Assembly (NCBI GenBank): GCA_026126105.1
Contig: JAHCJV010000008.1
Location: 37,925 to 101,924, forward strand
Source of the DNA: Enhydrobacter sp.
Lineage (GTDB): Bacteria; Pseudomonadota; Alphaproteobacteria; Reyranellales; Reyranellaceae
Reading direction: 5' to 3'
Length of the DNA stretch: 64,000 nt
Within the stretch, counting starts at the first letter, position 1. Each line of letters begins with the position of its first letter. The notes below the pieces were generated by a model. It ran no database searches. It was not told where the DNA came from and was given only the letters and a program-made list of their open reading frames with translations. Shown here in pieces: positions 51,682-61,779 of the stretch. The translations under genes and the position numbers were made by a program.

Positions 51682-54600
51682 ATGAAGCTCACCCGCATCG
51701 CCGTCGACAATCCCGTCTTCACCACCATGATGATGGTGGCGCTGCTGGTGATGGGCCTGTTCTCCTACCGCCAACTCGGCATCGACCAGTTCCCGAACGT
51801 CGATTTTCCGGTCGTGGTGGTGACAACCAACTACCCCGGCGCGACGCCGGAAACCGTCGAGACCGAGATCAGCCGCAAGATCGAGGAGAGCGTCAACGCC
51901 ATCGCCGGCCTGAAGACCCTGTCGTCGCGGTCGCTGGAAGGCCAGTCGATCGTCATTGCCGAGTTCGAGCTTTCGATTCCCTCGGCCGTCGCCATTCAGG
52001 ACGTGCGCGAGAAGGTGCAGATGGTGCGCTCCACCTTCCGGCCGGAGGTCAAGGAACCGCTGATCCAGCGTCTCAACCCCGACGATCAGCCGATCGTGTC
52101 GATCGCCGTGCGGTCGGACGTTCGAGGCGTGCGCGAGCTCACGACCATCGCCGACCAGATCATCATCAAGCGCATCCAGACGGTGCGAGACGTCGGACGC
52201 GCCACGATCGCGGGCGGCGTGAAGCGTCAGATCAACATCGAGCTCGACCCCGGCCGCATGCAGGCGCTGCGGGTCGGCGTCAACGACGTGCTGGCCGCCG
52301 TCCGGGACGAGAACCAGAACTTCCCGGCCGGCAACGTCCAGCGCGGCAATGACGACCGCATCGTCGAGGTCACCGGCCGGGTAGCGGAGCCCGGACAGTT
52401 TGCCGACCTGATCGTCGCGCGTCGCGGCGCCGCTCCGGTCTACCTGCGCCAGGTCGCCAACGTGGTCGATGGCCAGCAGGAGCGGGAAAACATCGCGATG
52501 GTGGCGGGGGTTCGCGCCCTCGCGATCGACGTCGTCAAGACCCAGGGCTCCAATACCATCGACGTGGCGAAGGGTGTGCGCGCGGCCGTCGAGGAGCTTC
52601 AGAAATCGCTGCCGGTCGATGTGAAGCTGGACATCGTGCGCGACAGCTCGCGGGGCATCCAGAACTCCGTCAGGAACGTCCAGCAGACGATGATCGAGGG
52701 CGGCTTCCTCACCATCGCCATCGTCTTCCTGTTCCTGCATTCCTGGCGCAGCACGGTGATTACCGGCCTCGCCCTGCCGATCTCGGTGTTCGGCGCCTTC
52801 ATGGTGATGGCGGCGTTCGGCTTCACACTGAACGTGCTCACCCTGATGGCGCTCAGCCTGGCGATCGGCATCCTGATCGACGATGCCATCGTGGTGCGCG
52901 AGAACATCATGCGCCACATCGGCTTCGGCAAGACCCACCGCCAGGCCGCGATCGACGGCACCGACGAGATCGGCCTGGCGGTGCTGGCCACCACCTTCTG
53001 CATCGTCGCGGTCTTCCTGCCGGTCGCCTTCATGGGCGGTATCATCGGCCGCTTCTTCTTCCAGTTCGGCATCATGGTTTCGGCGGCCGTGCTGATCTCG
53101 CTGTTCGTGTCCTTCACCCTCGACCCGATGCTGTCGTCGATCTGGTACGATCCGCAGGCGCACAGCAACGGCCGCTTCGCGCGCGCGGTGAACGCGTTCG
53201 AGGACCGCGCCGCCAGGAGCTATCGCTGGGTCCTGACCGGCGCCCTGCGCTGGCCGAAGACGACGCTGCTGATCGCGCTTGCCGCCTTCGTCGGCAGCTT
53301 CGCGCTGCCCAAGTACATCGGCTTCGAGTTCGTGCCGCAGGCCGACCTCGGCGAGCAGGTCGTCTCGATCGAGACGCCGGTCGGCTCGTCGCTCGACTAT
53401 ACCGAGGCGAAGCTGCGCCAGGTCGATGCCGCGGTGCGCGAGTTCCCCGAGATCGACTACACCTACGGAACGGTCAACACCGGGTACGCGAACGGCAAGA
53501 ACCAGGCGAGCCTCTACCTTCGCTTCAAGCCTCTGAAGGATCGCAAGCGCTCCCCCGAGCAGCTGGCGCAGCCGATCCGCGAACGGCTTGCGACCATTCC
53601 CGGCATCCTGGTTTCGGTGAACATTCCCGGCGGACCCACCGGTGGCGTGCAGAAGCAGCTCCAGCTCTCGCTGCAGGGCCGCGACATGGCGGTCCTCGAC
53701 CGGATATCGCAAGAGGTGATGCGGCGGGCGGCCGAGGTGCCCGGCCTCGTCGACCTCGACCGCAACCTGAAGGCCGCCAAGCCGATGCTGTCGGTGCGAT
53801 TGCGACGCGACGCCGCCTCCGATCTCGGGCTCGGCACGGCGCAGGTCGCGCAGTCGCTGCGGCCCCTGTTCGCCGGCGACGAGACCAGCCTGTGGCGCGC
53901 GCCCGACGGCGAAAATTACACCGTCATGCTTCGACTGCCGCTGGACGACCGCACCGGGGTGGCCGACCTGCAGCGCATCTGGTTCACCGCGGGCACGGAA
54001 CCCAACGGCCTGCCGCGCATGGTGCATATCGCCCAGATCGCCGACATCGTGAACGACGTCGGCGCTTCGCAGATCAACCGCCGCGACCTCAACCGCGAGG
54101 TCCAGATCACGGCCAACGTCTCGGGGCGCTCCTCCGGCGAGGTCAGCAGTGACCTGCAGAAGATCCTGGCCGATACTCCCCTGCCGCCCGGCTACCGCTT
54201 CGTGTTCGGCGGCTCGACCAAGGACATGAACGAGAGCGCGGCCTATGCCGGGCAGGCGCTGCTGCTCGCGATCATCCTGATCTACCTGATCCTCGCCTCG
54301 CAGTTCGGCAGCTTCCTGCAGCCGGTCGCCATCATGATGTCACTGCCGATGTCCTTGATCGGCGTGTTCCTCGGCCTTCTGATCGCCGGCTCGACGCTGA
54401 ACATCTTCAGCGCCATCGGCTTCATCATGCTGATGGGTCTCGTAACCAAGAACGCCATCCTCCTGGTCGATTTCTTCAACCAGGCCCGCGGGCGCGGCAT
54501 GGCGGTGAACGAGGCCCTGCTCGAGGCCGGCTCGATCCGGCTGCGGCCGATCCTGATGACCACCCTGGCGATGGTCTTCGGCATGATGCCCCTCGCGCTC

Positions 54601-54795
54601 GGCCTGGGCGAAGGCGCCAGCCAGCGCGCGCCCATGGCCCACGCGGTGATCGGCGGCCTGATCAGCTCGACCCTCCTCACCCTGGTCGTGGTGCCGGTCG
54701 TGCTGGTCTATATCGACCGCGTCGGCGTGTGGGCGCGCGCGCGCCTGCACCGCTCGGCCGACGACATGGCCCGGCACCACAAACCTGCCGAGTAA
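51682..54795 (+). CDS. RND-family efflux permease
   Basis: This 1037-residue inner-membrane pump has the duplicated RND layout: an N-terminal TM helix, large periplasmic loops, and TM4 with GILIDDAIVVREN, whose Asp pair carries the proton relay. The second half has the corresponding GLVTKNAILLVDFFNQARG. Sequence looks closest to the HAE1/MdtB-like broad group; substrates are unknown. With its TetR and MFP partners it forms a three-gene operon. No outer-membrane factor gene follows, so a shared TolC-like channel elsewhere is expected. Confidence 0.94.
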   Translation: MKLTRIAVDNPVFTTMMMVALLVMGLFSYRQLGIDQFPNVDFPVVVVTTNYPGATPETVETEISRKIEESVNAIAGLKTLSSRSLEGQSIVIAEFELSIPSAVAIQDVREKVQMVRSTFRPEVKEPLIQRLNPDDQPIVSIAVRSDVRGVRELTTIADQIIIKRIQTVRDVGRATIAGGVKRQINIELDPGRMQALRVGVNDVLAAVRDENQNFPAGNVQRGNDDRIVEVTGRVAEPGQFADLIVARRGAAPVYLRQVANVVDGQQERENIAMVAGVRALAIDVVKTQGSNTIDVAKGVRAAVEELQKSLPVDVKLDIVRDSSRGIQNSVRNVQQTMIEGGFLTIAIVFLFLHSWRSTVITGLALPISVFGAFMVMAAFGFTLNVLTLMALSLAIGILIDDAIVVRENIMRHIGFGKTHRQAAIDGTDEIGLAVLATTFCIVAVFLPVAFMGGIIGRFFFQFGIMVSAAVLISLFVSFTLDPMLSSIWYDPQAHSNGRFARAVNAFEDRAARSYRWVLTGALRWPKTTLLIALAAFVGSFALPKYIGFEFVPQADLGEQVVSIETPVGSSLDYTEAKLRQVDAAVREFPEIDYTYGTVNTGYANGKNQASLYLRFKPLKDRKRSPEQLAQPIRERLATIPGILVSVNIPGGPTGGVQKQLQLSLQGRDMAVLDRISQEVMRRAAEVPGLVDLDRNLKAAKPMLSVRLRRDAASDLGLGTAQVAQSLRPLFAGDETSLWRAPDGENYTVMLRLPLDDRTGVADLQRIWFTAGTEPNGLPRMVHIAQIADIVNDVGASQINRRDLNREVQITANVSGRSSGEVSSDLQKILADTPLPPGYRFVFGGSTKDMNESAAYAGQALLLAIILIYLILASQFGSFLQPVAIMMSLPMSLIGVFLGLLIAGSTLNIFSAIGFIMLMGLVTKNAILLVDFFNQARGRGMAVNEALLEAGSIRLRPILMTTLAMVFGMMPLALGLGEGASQRAPMAHAVIGGLISSTLLTLVVVPVVLVYIDRVGVWARARLHRSADDMARHHKPAE

Positions 54796-54845
54796 TTTCC
54801 TCACGCCGGCCGCACGCACGGCACGAAACGCGCTATGCTCCGCTC

Positions 54846-56039
54846 ATGCCCGATGACAGCTCGCCCAATGGCAGTCCAACCGTCGGCCTTCGCGTCGTCG
54901 AATCGCTTTCGGCGCTCGACGCCGCGCAATGGGATGCCTGCGCTCTGGCACCCGGCGCCGCCGGCAACCCGTTCCTGAGCCACCGCTTTCTCAAGTCGCT
55001 CGAAGATTCAAAGTCGGTCGGTCGCCGCACCGGCTGGCAGCCGCAATACCTCCTGGCCGAAGCGGACGACGGCACCCTGCAGGGCGCCGTGCCGCTCTAC
55101 ATGAAGAGTCACAGCCAGGGCGAATACATCTTCGATCACGGCTGGGCCCAGGCCTTCGAGCGCGCCGGCGGGCGCTACTATCCCAAGCTCCAGGCGGCGA
55201 TCCCGTTCACGCCGGTTCCCGGGCCGCGCCTGTTCGTGCGGCCCGGTCCCTACGCCGACGGCGTGCGCGATGCGCTGATCGACATGCTGGCCAAGATCGC
55301 CGGCGACAACAACATCAGTTCGGTCCATGCCACTTTCTGCACCGAGGACGACTGGAAGCGCTTCGGCGCGCGCGGCTGGCTGCTGCGGCTGGGCCAGCAG
55401 TACCATTGGAGCAACGACGGCTACCGAAGCTTCGACGAGTTCCTGGACGCCCTGTCGTCGCGCAAGCGCAAGGCGATCCGCAAGGAACGCGAGGCCGTGC
55501 GGCGCGAGGGCCTGACCATTCGCCGGCTCTGCGGCGCCGACATCAAGGCCGCGCACTGGGACGCCTTCTTCGCCTTCTACATGGACACCGGCGGCCGCAA
55601 GTGGGGCACGCCGTACCTGACGCGCGCTTTCTTCGACATCCTGGGCGACACGATGGCAGACAAGGTCGTTCTGGTGATGGCCGAGGCCGACGGCCGGCCC
55701 GTCGGCGGCGCCCTAAATCTCCAAGGCGACGACACGCTCTATGGCCGCTACTGGGGCTGCCTGGAAAGCCACGCCTTCCTGCATTTCGAGGCCTGCTATT
55801 ATCAGGCGATCGACCATGCCATCGAGCATGGCCTCGCGCGGGTCGAGGCCGGCGCCCAGGGCGACCACAAGATCCAGCGCGGTTACCTCCCGGTGAAGAC
55901 CTACTCGGCGCACTGGATCGTCGATCCGGGGTTTCGCCGGGCCGTCGACAACTACCTCAAGCAGGAACGTCCGGCGGTCGAGCAGGAGATCACGGGCCTG
56001 ATGCAATACTCGCCGTTCAAGAAGGAAAACGAGCCGTAG
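54846..56039 (+). CDS. DUF482 (GNAT/FemAB-like fold) protein
   Basis: This 397-residue protein has the DUF482 pattern: SLSALDAAQWDACA, GNPFLSHRFLKSLEDSKSVG, VPLYMKSHSQGEYIFDHGWA, and in the second half YHWSNDGYRSFDEFL, SSRKRKAIRKEREAV and EAGAQGDHKIQRGYLP. The fold is two acyltransferase-type (GNAT) modules as in FemX-like aminoacyltransferases, and the family is sometimes listed as a peptidoglycan-biosynthesis or N-acyltransferase protein. The function is not established. The start at 54846 leaves a 50-base gap to the RND gene; it may be co-transcribed. Confidence 0.85.
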   Translation: MPDDSSPNGSPTVGLRVVESLSALDAAQWDACALAPGAAGNPFLSHRFLKSLEDSKSVGRRTGWQPQYLLAEADDGTLQGAVPLYMKSHSQGEYIFDHGWAQAFERAGGRYYPKLQAAIPFTPVPGPRLFVRPGPYADGVRDALIDMLAKIAGDNNISSVHATFCTEDDWKRFGARGWLLRLGQQYHWSNDGYRSFDEFLDALSSRKRKAIRKEREAVRREGLTIRRLCGADIKAAHWDAFFAFYMDTGGRKWGTPYLTRAFFDILGDTMADKVVLVMAEADGRPVGGALNLQGDDTLYGRYWGCLESHAFLHFEACYYQAIDHAIEHGLARVEAGAQGDHKIQRGYLPVKTYSAHWIVDPGFRRAVDNYLKQERPAVEQEITGLMQYSPFKKENEP

Positions 56040-56055
56040 TCGAACGTTGCACGCG

Positions 56056-56244
56056 TCATTTGCGCGCCAGCAGGACGCCGACGAAGAAAATGACGAAGAA
56101 GACGACGTACTTGGTAGCGTCGAGCCACGGAAGCGCCAGCCCCCGCCAGCCGCTCCGTTCGATGAGATAGAGCACCACGCCGTAGACCGCGGTGGCGAGC
56201 ACCGCGGTCCACAGAGCCGACCAGATCGGAAGAAGTGCCTTCAC
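56056..56244 (-). CDS. small inner-membrane protein behind clpA
   Basis: This 62-residue protein has two likely membrane helices (LWTAVLATAVYGVVLYLIE and KYVVFFVIFFVGVLLARK). The start is a GTG at 56244 that overlaps the clpA stop by 4 bases (GTGA), so it is translated with clpA. I know no family for it. It might help anchor or modulate something near the ClpAP machinery, but that is only position-based. Confidence 0.72.
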   Translation of the reverse strand: MKALLPIWSALWTAVLATAVYGVVLYLIERSGWRGLALPWLDATKYVVFFVIFFVGVLLARK

Positions 56245-58565
56245 TCAGCCAGCACTGGTTCCTGGCTGGCCGGCGGCAACGCCTTGGGCTCGGGCGGCAG
56301 GAAGGTGAAGACGAGCTTCGCGGCCGCACCCTCGCCCTCGGTGTCGACCCGCACCGTGCCGCCGCCGTTGGCGAGCTTGCCGAACAGCACTTCTTCCGCC
56401 AGCGGCTTCTTGAGATGCTCCTGGATGACACGGGCCAGCGGCCGGGCGCCGAACAGCCGGTCGTAGCCCTTCTCCGCCAGCCAGCGGCGCGCGCCATCGC
56501 TGAGCTCGATGAAGACCTTGCGGTCGGCGAGCTGAACCTCGAGCTCGGCCACGAACTTGTCGACTACGCGGTTCATGCTCTCCGGGCCAAGGTTCGCGAA
56601 TTTGATGATCGCGTCGAGGCGATTGCGGAACTCCGGCGCGAACAGCCGGTTGATCGCCTCGTCGTCCTCGTCCAGACGCGCCTCGCGGCCGAAGCCAAGG
56701 GCCGGCTTGGCGAGATCGGCGGCACCCGCGTTGGTCGTCATGCACAAAATGACGTTGCGGAAGTCGACGGTCCGGCCGTTGTGGTCGGTCAGCTTGCCGT
56801 AATCCATCACCTGCAGAAGCACGTTGAAGACGTCGGGATGCGCCTTCTCGATCTCGTCGAACAGGATAATGCAATGCGGGTGCTGGTTGACCTGATCGGT
56901 GAGCAGCCCGCCCTGGTCGAAGCCGACATAGCCCGGCGGGGCTCCGATCAAGCGGCTGACGCTGTGCCGTTCCATATACTCTGACATGTCGAACCGGACC
57001 AGCTCGAGGCCGAGCAGGCGCGCGAGCTGACGCGTCACCTCGGTCTTGCCGACACCGGTCGGGCCGGCCAGCAGATACGAGCCGATCGGCTTCTCCGGCG
57101 CGCGAAGTCCGGCACGTGCCAGCTTGATCGCCGAGGCGAGCTGGTCGATCGCCTTGTCCTGGCCGAACACCACGGTCTTCAGGTCGCGATCGATGCTGCG
57201 CAGCAGCTCGGTGTCGTCCTTCGACACCGACTTCGGCGGGATGCGCGCGATCTTGGCGACGATCTCCTCGATGTCGTGCAGCTCGATCGTCGATTTGCGA
57301 TCCTCGGGCTTGCGCAGCATCTGGGCCGCACCGACCTCGTCGATCACGTCGATCGCCTTGTCCGGCAGCTTGCGGTCGTGGATATAGCGCGCCGACAGCT
57401 CGACCGACGCCTTGATCGCATCGTCCGAATAGCTGACGTGATGGTGCTTCTCGTAGACGGTCTTCAGCCCCTTCATGATCTCGATCGCGTCGGCCGTCGA
57501 CGGCTCGTTGACGTCGATCTTCTGGAAGCGGCGGACCAGCGCGCGGTCCTTCTCGAAGTAGTTGCGATATTCCTTGTAGGTGGTCGAGCCGATGCAGCGC
57601 AGGTCTCCCGACTGCAGCGACGGCTTCAGCAGGTTCGACGCGTCCATCGACCCGCCCGAGGTGGCGCCGGCGCCGATGATGGTATGGATCTCGTCGATGA
57701 AGAGCACCGAGTTGGGCTTCTTCTTGAGCTCGCCCAGAACCGCCTTCAGCCGCTCCTCGAAGTCGCCGCGATAGCGCGTGCCGGCCAGCAGCGCGCCCAT
57801 GTCGAGCGAGTAGATGATGGATTCCTTGAGAACCTCGGGGACCTCGCCCTCGACGATCTTGCGCGCCAAACCCTCGGCGATCGCGGTCTTGCCGACGCCG
57901 GGCTCGCCGACATACAGCGGGTTGTTCTTGGTGCGGCGGCACAGAACCTGGATGGTGCGCTCGACCTCGTGCTCGCGGCCGATCAGCGGGTCGACGCGGC
58001 CTTCGCGCGCCTTCTGGTTCAGGTCGACGCAATATGCCGCCAGCGCCTCGTTGCCCTGCTTCACGGCCGCTTCCCCGCCATTCTCTTCCTCGGAGCCCGA
58101 GACGCGCCGGGTGCGGGCACGGCCCGGGACCTTGGCTTTTCCGTGGCTGATGTAGTCGACGGCGTCGAGCCGCGACATGCCCTGGTTCTCCAGAAAGGAA
58201 ACGGCGTGGCTGTCGCGCTCGGAGAACAGCGCGACGAGCACGTTCGCGCCGGTCACTTCCTTGCGGCCCGACGACTGGACATGAACGGCGGCGCGCTGGA
58301 CCACGCGCTGGAACCCTGCGGTGGGCAACGGTTCGCTCGGCGTCTGCGTCACGATGCCCTTGAGTCGATTGTCGATGAAGGATTCGAGATCGTGGCGCAG
58401 GCGGTCGATATCGACACCGCATGCCTTGAGCACCGGTGTCGCGTCTTCGTCCTCGGTCATCGCCAGCAGCAGATGCTCAAGCGTCGCGTACTCGTGACGC
58501 CGCTCGCCGGCCAAGGCGAAGGCACGGTGGAGGGACTTCTCGAGGTTCTTGGAAAGCATGGACAT
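56241..58565 (-). CDS. clpA: ATP-dependent Clp protease, ATP-binding subunit ClpA
   Basis: This 774-residue AAA+ unfoldase has an N-domain that binds ClpS, D1 with Walker [10 protein letters not shown] (near residue 220) and FIDEIHT, and D2 with GPTGVGKTE (near residue 500) and [13 protein letters not shown]. The lack of the ClpB/ClpC middle domain identifies ClpA. It unfolds proteins for ClpP. The ATG at 58565 has GAGGTGG at good spacing; a GTG at 58574 would lie on that site. It follows clpS by 30 bases and is part of the N-end-rule pathway with aat and clpS in this window. Confidence 0.95.
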   Translation of the reverse strand: MSMLSKNLEKSLHRAFALAGERRHEYATLEHLLLAMTEDEDATPVLKACGVDIDRLRHDLESFIDNRLKGIVTQTPSEPLPTAGFQRVVQRAAVHVQSSGRKEVTGANVLVALFSERDSHAVSFLENQGMSRLDAVDYISHGKAKVPGRARTRRVSGSEEENGGEAAVKQGNEALAAYCVDLNQKAREGRVDPLIGREHEVERTIQVLCRRTKNNPLYVGEPGVGKTAIAEGLARKIVEGEVPEVLKESIIYSLDMGALLAGTRYRGDFEERLKAVLGELKKKPNSVLFIDEIHTIIGAGATSGGSMDASNLLKPSLQSGDLRCIGSTTYKEYRNYFEKDRALVRRFQKIDVNEPSTADAIEIMKGLKTVYEKHHHVSYSDDAIKASVELSARYIHDRKLPDKAIDVIDEVGAAQMLRKPEDRKSTIELHDIEEIVAKIARIPPKSVSKDDTELLRSIDRDLKTVVFGQDKAIDQLASAIKLARAGLRAPEKPIGSYLLAGPTGVGKTEVTRQLARLLGLELVRFDMSEYMERHSVSRLIGAPPGYVGFDQGGLLTDQVNQHPHCIILFDEIEKAHPDVFNVLLQVMDYGKLTDHNGRTVDFRNVILCMTTNAGAADLAKPALGFGREARLDEDDEAINRLFAPEFRNRLDAIIKFANLGPESMNRVVDKFVAELEVQLADRKVFIELSDGARRWLAEKGYDRLFGARPLARVIQEHLKKPLAEEVLFGKLANGGGTVRVDTEGEGAAAKLVFTFLPPEPKALPPASQEPVLAE

Positions 58566-58595
58566 TGGACCCACCTCGACTGAAAAAAGGGCTGG

Positions 58596-59021
58596 CTACT
58601 CTTTCTCGAGCGTGCATTGCAGCGGGTGCTGGTTCTTGCGCGCGTAATCGACGGTTTGCGTGACCTTGGTCTCGGCCACCTCGTACGTGTAGACTCCGCA
58701 CACTCCCACGCCCTTCTGATGGACGTGGAGCATGATCTTGGTCGCCTCTTCGCGGTTCTTCTGGAAAATGTGCTGCAGCACGTCGATGACGAACTCCATC
58801 GGCGTATAGTCGTCGTTCAGCATCAGCACCTTGTACATGGACGGCTTCTTCGTCCGCGTCCGTGTGAGCGTGAGCGCACCGGAGCGTCTCTCGGCGTCCC
58901 CGCCGTCATCCCCGTCCCGGCGCGACGGCGGTTGCTGTGGCGGTCCGCCCGGAGGCTCATTCGGGCCGCCGAGCCGGTCGCCAAGCAGACGCCAGTCATG
59001 TGCAGAACGGAAAGACATCAT
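58596..59021 (-). CDS. clpS: ATP-dependent Clp protease adaptor ClpS
   Basis: This 141-residue adaptor has a Pro/Gly-rich, likely disordered N-terminal 60 residues followed by the ClpS fold: [19 protein letters not shown] (with the Asn/Asp pair that binds N-degrons), [20 protein letters not shown] and the [10 protein letters not shown] segment. It delivers proteins with Leu, Phe, Trp or Tyr at the N-terminus to ClpAP. The N-terminal extension is longer than in E. coli and typical of alphaproteobacteria. It is first in the clpS-clpA-small-membrane-protein operon. Two ATGs stand in tandem at the start. Confidence 0.94.
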   Translation of the reverse strand: MMSFRSAHDWRLLGDRLGGPNEPPGGPPQQPPSRRDGDDGGDAERRSGALTLTRTRTKKPSMYKVLMLNDDYTPMEFVIDVLQHIFQKNREEATKIMLHVHQKGVGVCGVYTYEVAETKVTQTVDYARKNQHPLQCTLEKE

Positions 59022-59056
59022 CGTCGCGATCGGACCTTCTTCGAATACACCCTCAA

Positions 59057-59062
59057 ATTATA
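59057..59062 (-). promoter_or_regulatory. candidate -10 element for clpS-clpA
   Basis: Read on the - strand, TATAAT lies at 59062-59057, 36 bases upstream of the clpS ATG. It stands out in a GC-rich context as a perfect -10 hexamer. No good -35 match is seen at the right distance. Confidence 0.45.
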
Positions 59063-59083
59063 TAGTCACGCCGAACGGTTCCG

Positions 59084-59800
59084 CTACCTCGACCGGAGCC
59101 CATCCTTGCCGACCACCAGCATCCACCGGTCGCCCCTTTCGCGTCCCGGGTTCAGATTGGGATCGCGGCGCAGTTCGGCGGGCTCGAGCCTGCGGGGACG
59201 ATTTATCGCAACTGGAACGTTGTCGAACGAGAAGAGTTTCTCGGCGAAAGCCACGTTCGCAAAGCGGTCAGTCGGGTAGTGATAGGCCTGAAAGCCCCAC
59301 ACGCCGTCCCGGCACGACGCCACGGTCCACCAGAAGTCGTTGTCCGGAAGGCGTAGCCCATCGCGCGGTGGTCCGAAGGCATTACTCGCCTGCAGCAATC
59401 CCATCAGATCCGCGGTCTCCGGCACCGTCAGCAGGCGCTGGCCGCGCCGCATGCGCCAGGGGTGTGTAATGTCGCCGATCTCGCCGATGGTGATGCTCGA
59501 GACGATCGTGGCCGGCGCCTGGTCGGCCAGCACGCCAACGGTCAGGCCTGCCGTTCCGTCAGGCTGCAGGAAGATCTCGTAGGCACGGACCTGCTCCTCC
59601 CAGAGGGCATTGTAGATGAGGCGCAAGCGGCTCCGTCCTCCGGGCCGGCAAGCGGAACGGATGTCCTCGGCAGCGACGTAGGAGAACCAGTTCAGGCTCC
59701 GAACGATCGGCTGATCGACCGCACGATCGGCACGTTGCGCCGACGCCGTCGCAACCGCTCCAAATGTGAGCCCTAAAACTGCAGCAATTACTCTCATCAT
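59084..59800 (-). CDS. exported hypothetical protein
   Basis: This 238-residue protein has a signal peptide (MMRVIAAVLGLTFGAVATASAQ). The mature part has no motif that I know. It contains RLRLIYNALWEEQVRAYEIF (basic then amphipathic) and a C-terminal region with FWWTVASCRDGVWGFQAYHY, and only a couple of Cys. The ATG at 59800 follows GAGGG. It is divergent from the D,D-carboxypeptidase gene and upstream of clpS on the same strand. Likely periplasmic; the function is unknown. Confidence 0.72.
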   Translation of the reverse strand: MMRVIAAVLGLTFGAVATASAQRADRAVDQPIVRSLNWFSYVAAEDIRSACRPGGRSRLRLIYNALWEEQVRAYEIFLQPDGTAGLTVGVLADQAPATIVSSITIGEIGDITHPWRMRRGQRLLTVPETADLMGLLQASNAFGPPRDGLRLPDNDFWWTVASCRDGVWGFQAYHYPTDRFANVAFAEKLFSFDNVPVAINRPRRLEPAELRRDPNLNPGRERGDRWMLVVGKDGLRSR

Positions 59801-59960
59801 GATCCGACCCTCATTGCCATGCAGCATTCGAACCAATTGGGCAGCTGTGCGGCGGGGATAACGTTGCATGGCCTCTCAAACTTTTGTAGTGTTCGAAGAA
59901 CCGCTCCTAACCGCTTGGTCTGGCGGAATAATTAGAATCACAACGTGTGGCGTTTTTGAG

Positions 59961-61376
59961 ATGACCCCCTCCCTCAGACGCGTTGCGGCAATAGTTTGCG
60001 GCGTTGCCGCCTGCTTTTTTGCCGTCGGCGTGCTCCCGGTGGGAGGCGCGGATGCAAAGAGCAAGTCAAGCAAGGCGCGTGCGGCACCTTCAGCCAAGTC
60101 CTATGTCGCTGCCAAGCGGCTCCGGGCGGCTCCGACATCGACCTGGGTGCCTAATCCGAACGTGAATTCCAAGGATGCGTACCTCATCGTCGACGCCAAT
60201 AGCGGCCGGGAACTGGCATCGGATCAGGCTGACGAGTTGCGGCATCCAGCGTCGCTGACCAAGCTGATGACGCTGTATCTCACCTTCTCCGCACTCGATT
60301 CGGGCCGCCTCTCGCTCGGCGACGCGCTGCCGGTCTCGACAAATGCGCTGAATGCCCCTCCGACCAAGATGGGCATGCTCCCGAACGGGACAGTGCTCGT
60401 CCGCGATGCCGTGATGGCACTGGTGACGCGCTCAGCCAACGACGCCGCCGTCCTGATCGCTGAAGCCCTCGGTGGCGACGAAAACAGCTTCGCTCGCCTG
60501 ATGACGCAGAAAGCCCGCCAGCTCGGCATGGCCTCGACGCTCTTTCGCAACGCCTCTGGTCTGCCCAATCCAGAGCAGGTGACGACGGCGCGGGACATGG
60601 CCCGCCTGGCAAACGCTCTGTTGCGCGACTTTCCGCACTACTATCCGGTGTTCTCTGTCCTGAGCTACAATTATCGTGGCCGGACGCTCGCGAACCACAA
60701 CCGGATGCTCGCCAGCTATGCCGGCGCGGACGGCCTGAAGACCGGCTACACGAATGCGTCGGGCTTCAATCTCGTGATGTCGGCGATGCGCGACAATCGC
60801 CGGCTGATCGGTGTCGTGATGGGCGGCAGCAGCGCCTTTCAGCGCGATCGGCAGATGGCCGAACTGATGGATCGCGGCTTCATGACTGCGGAGGCCACAT
60901 CGGTCTCCGCCTGGACCTCGCCGCGCGTGCCATCGTCGGCGCGCTATTCTGCCGCGAACTTCGTTCCGGGGATCGGGTCGCCGGAGGTCGTGCGCGTCAA
61001 CGCCGTCGCGAAGGCCGAGCCCGCCCCGGCCTCGAGTTCGGCTTCGCCGCCCGCTGCACCGTTCCGCTTCGGCACTGCACCAGGAGGGATGCCGGCGCCG
61101 GCCGCCCGCGGCGGCTGGGTGATCCAGGTCGGCTCATTCAACGACTCCCGTTCGGCGCAGGCGGCGCTCGAGCGCGCAAGCGGCGCGCTTCCCAATACAG
61201 TGCGCGCAAACGGCGCGGCGACCGTGGACGAGGTCCGGGTCGCCAAGAAGACCATGCATCGCGCGCGACTGACCAACCTTTCGCAAGCCGAAGCCACCGA
61301 CGGATGCAAGCGGCTCAGCCAGCGGAAGATCCCGTGCTCGGCATTCCAGGTCGGCGATTGGTCTCCAACGCGCTGA
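59961..61376 (+). CDS. D-alanyl-D-alanine carboxypeptidase with C-terminal SPOR domain
   Basis: This 471-residue penicillin-binding protein of the DacA/DacC group has a signal peptide, then SLTK (Ser 98, Lys 101), SAN (158-160) and KTG (260-262), which form the penicillin-recognising active site. It trims the terminal D-Ala from peptidoglycan side chains. A Pro/Ala-rich linker (about 340-390) leads to a C-terminal SPOR domain (GGWVIQVGSFNDSRSAQAAL to CKRLSQRKIPCSAFQVGD), which binds denuded septal glycan and brings it to the division site. The fused arrangement occurs in other alphaproteobacteria. Confidence 0.92.
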   Translation: MTPSLRRVAAIVCGVAACFFAVGVLPVGGADAKSKSSKARAAPSAKSYVAAKRLRAAPTSTWVPNPNVNSKDAYLIVDANSGRELASDQADELRHPASLTKLMTLYLTFSALDSGRLSLGDALPVSTNALNAPPTKMGMLPNGTVLVRDAVMALVTRSANDAAVLIAEALGGDENSFARLMTQKARQLGMASTLFRNASGLPNPEQVTTARDMARLANALLRDFPHYYPVFSVLSYNYRGRTLANHNRMLASYAGADGLKTGYTNASGFNLVMSAMRDNRRLIGVVMGGSSAFQRDRQMAELMDRGFMTAEATSVSAWTSPRVPSSARYSAANFVPGIGSPEVVRVNAVAKAEPAPASSSASPPAAPFRFGTAPGGMPAPAARGGWVIQVGSFNDSRSAQAALERASGALPNTVRANGAATVDEVRVAKKTMHRARLTNLSQAEATDGCKRLSQRKIPCSAFQVGDWSPTR

Positions 61377-61779
61377 GCGCCGGCCGGATACGAGCGAGGA
61401 ACATGCGCTTGTGCCGGCGCTGCCACAACGGCAGTTCCCATGTGCCGCTGGTCGCCTGAAAGCGCTCTTCGACCGGCGCGAACACCGACACGATCGACAG
61501 CGCTCCTGAAATCCGCACCTTGAGCGGCACGATCCGGTATCTTGGGCCTTCGTACGCCGCCAACCGCGCGACGTCTCGGGCACTCAAGCCGCGGACGACG
61601 GCACCGGCCACCCTGCTCTTCGGATCGCGTACCGCAATCGGATAGCTGGCACCCTTGACCCTCCGCCGCGCATGCCCTGGCAGGGAGGCCGGCGCGAACG
61701 CCGAGGCGGACAACCGTCGGCCCAGCACGAGGGCGATCACGTCGCGATCGAGCAGCGTGCCGTAGAAGAAGAACCGCAT
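61315..61779 (-). CDS. gamma-glutamylcyclotransferase-like (AIG2 family) protein
   Basis: This 154-residue protein has the AIG2/GGCT-like features: YGTLLDRDVI near the N-terminus, a basic stretch GHARRRVKGASYPI, and the catalytic-type Glu in AAYEGPRYRIV (Glu about 77). Family members make 5-oxoproline from gamma-glutamyl groups or act as gamma-glutamylamine cyclotransferases. The start overlaps the upstream mutase stop by one base. The C-terminal 20 residues run 62 bases into the convergent carboxypeptidase gene and look like read-through. Some family members also act on ADP-ribose adducts. Confidence 0.82.
   Translation of the reverse strand: MRFFFYGTLLDRDVIALVLGRRLSASAFAPASLPGHARRRVKGASYPIAVRDPKSRVAGAVVRGLSARDVARLAAYEGPRYRIVPLKVRISGALSIVSVFAPVEERFQATSGTWELPLWQRRHKRMFLARIRPALSALETNRRPGMPSTGSSAG

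Noticed and set aside
50515..54027. A 1170-codon open frame on the - strand opposite the RND operon
   Set aside because: Low-complexity, His/Arg/Asp-rich translation with no domain, lying exactly opposite the MFP and RND genes.
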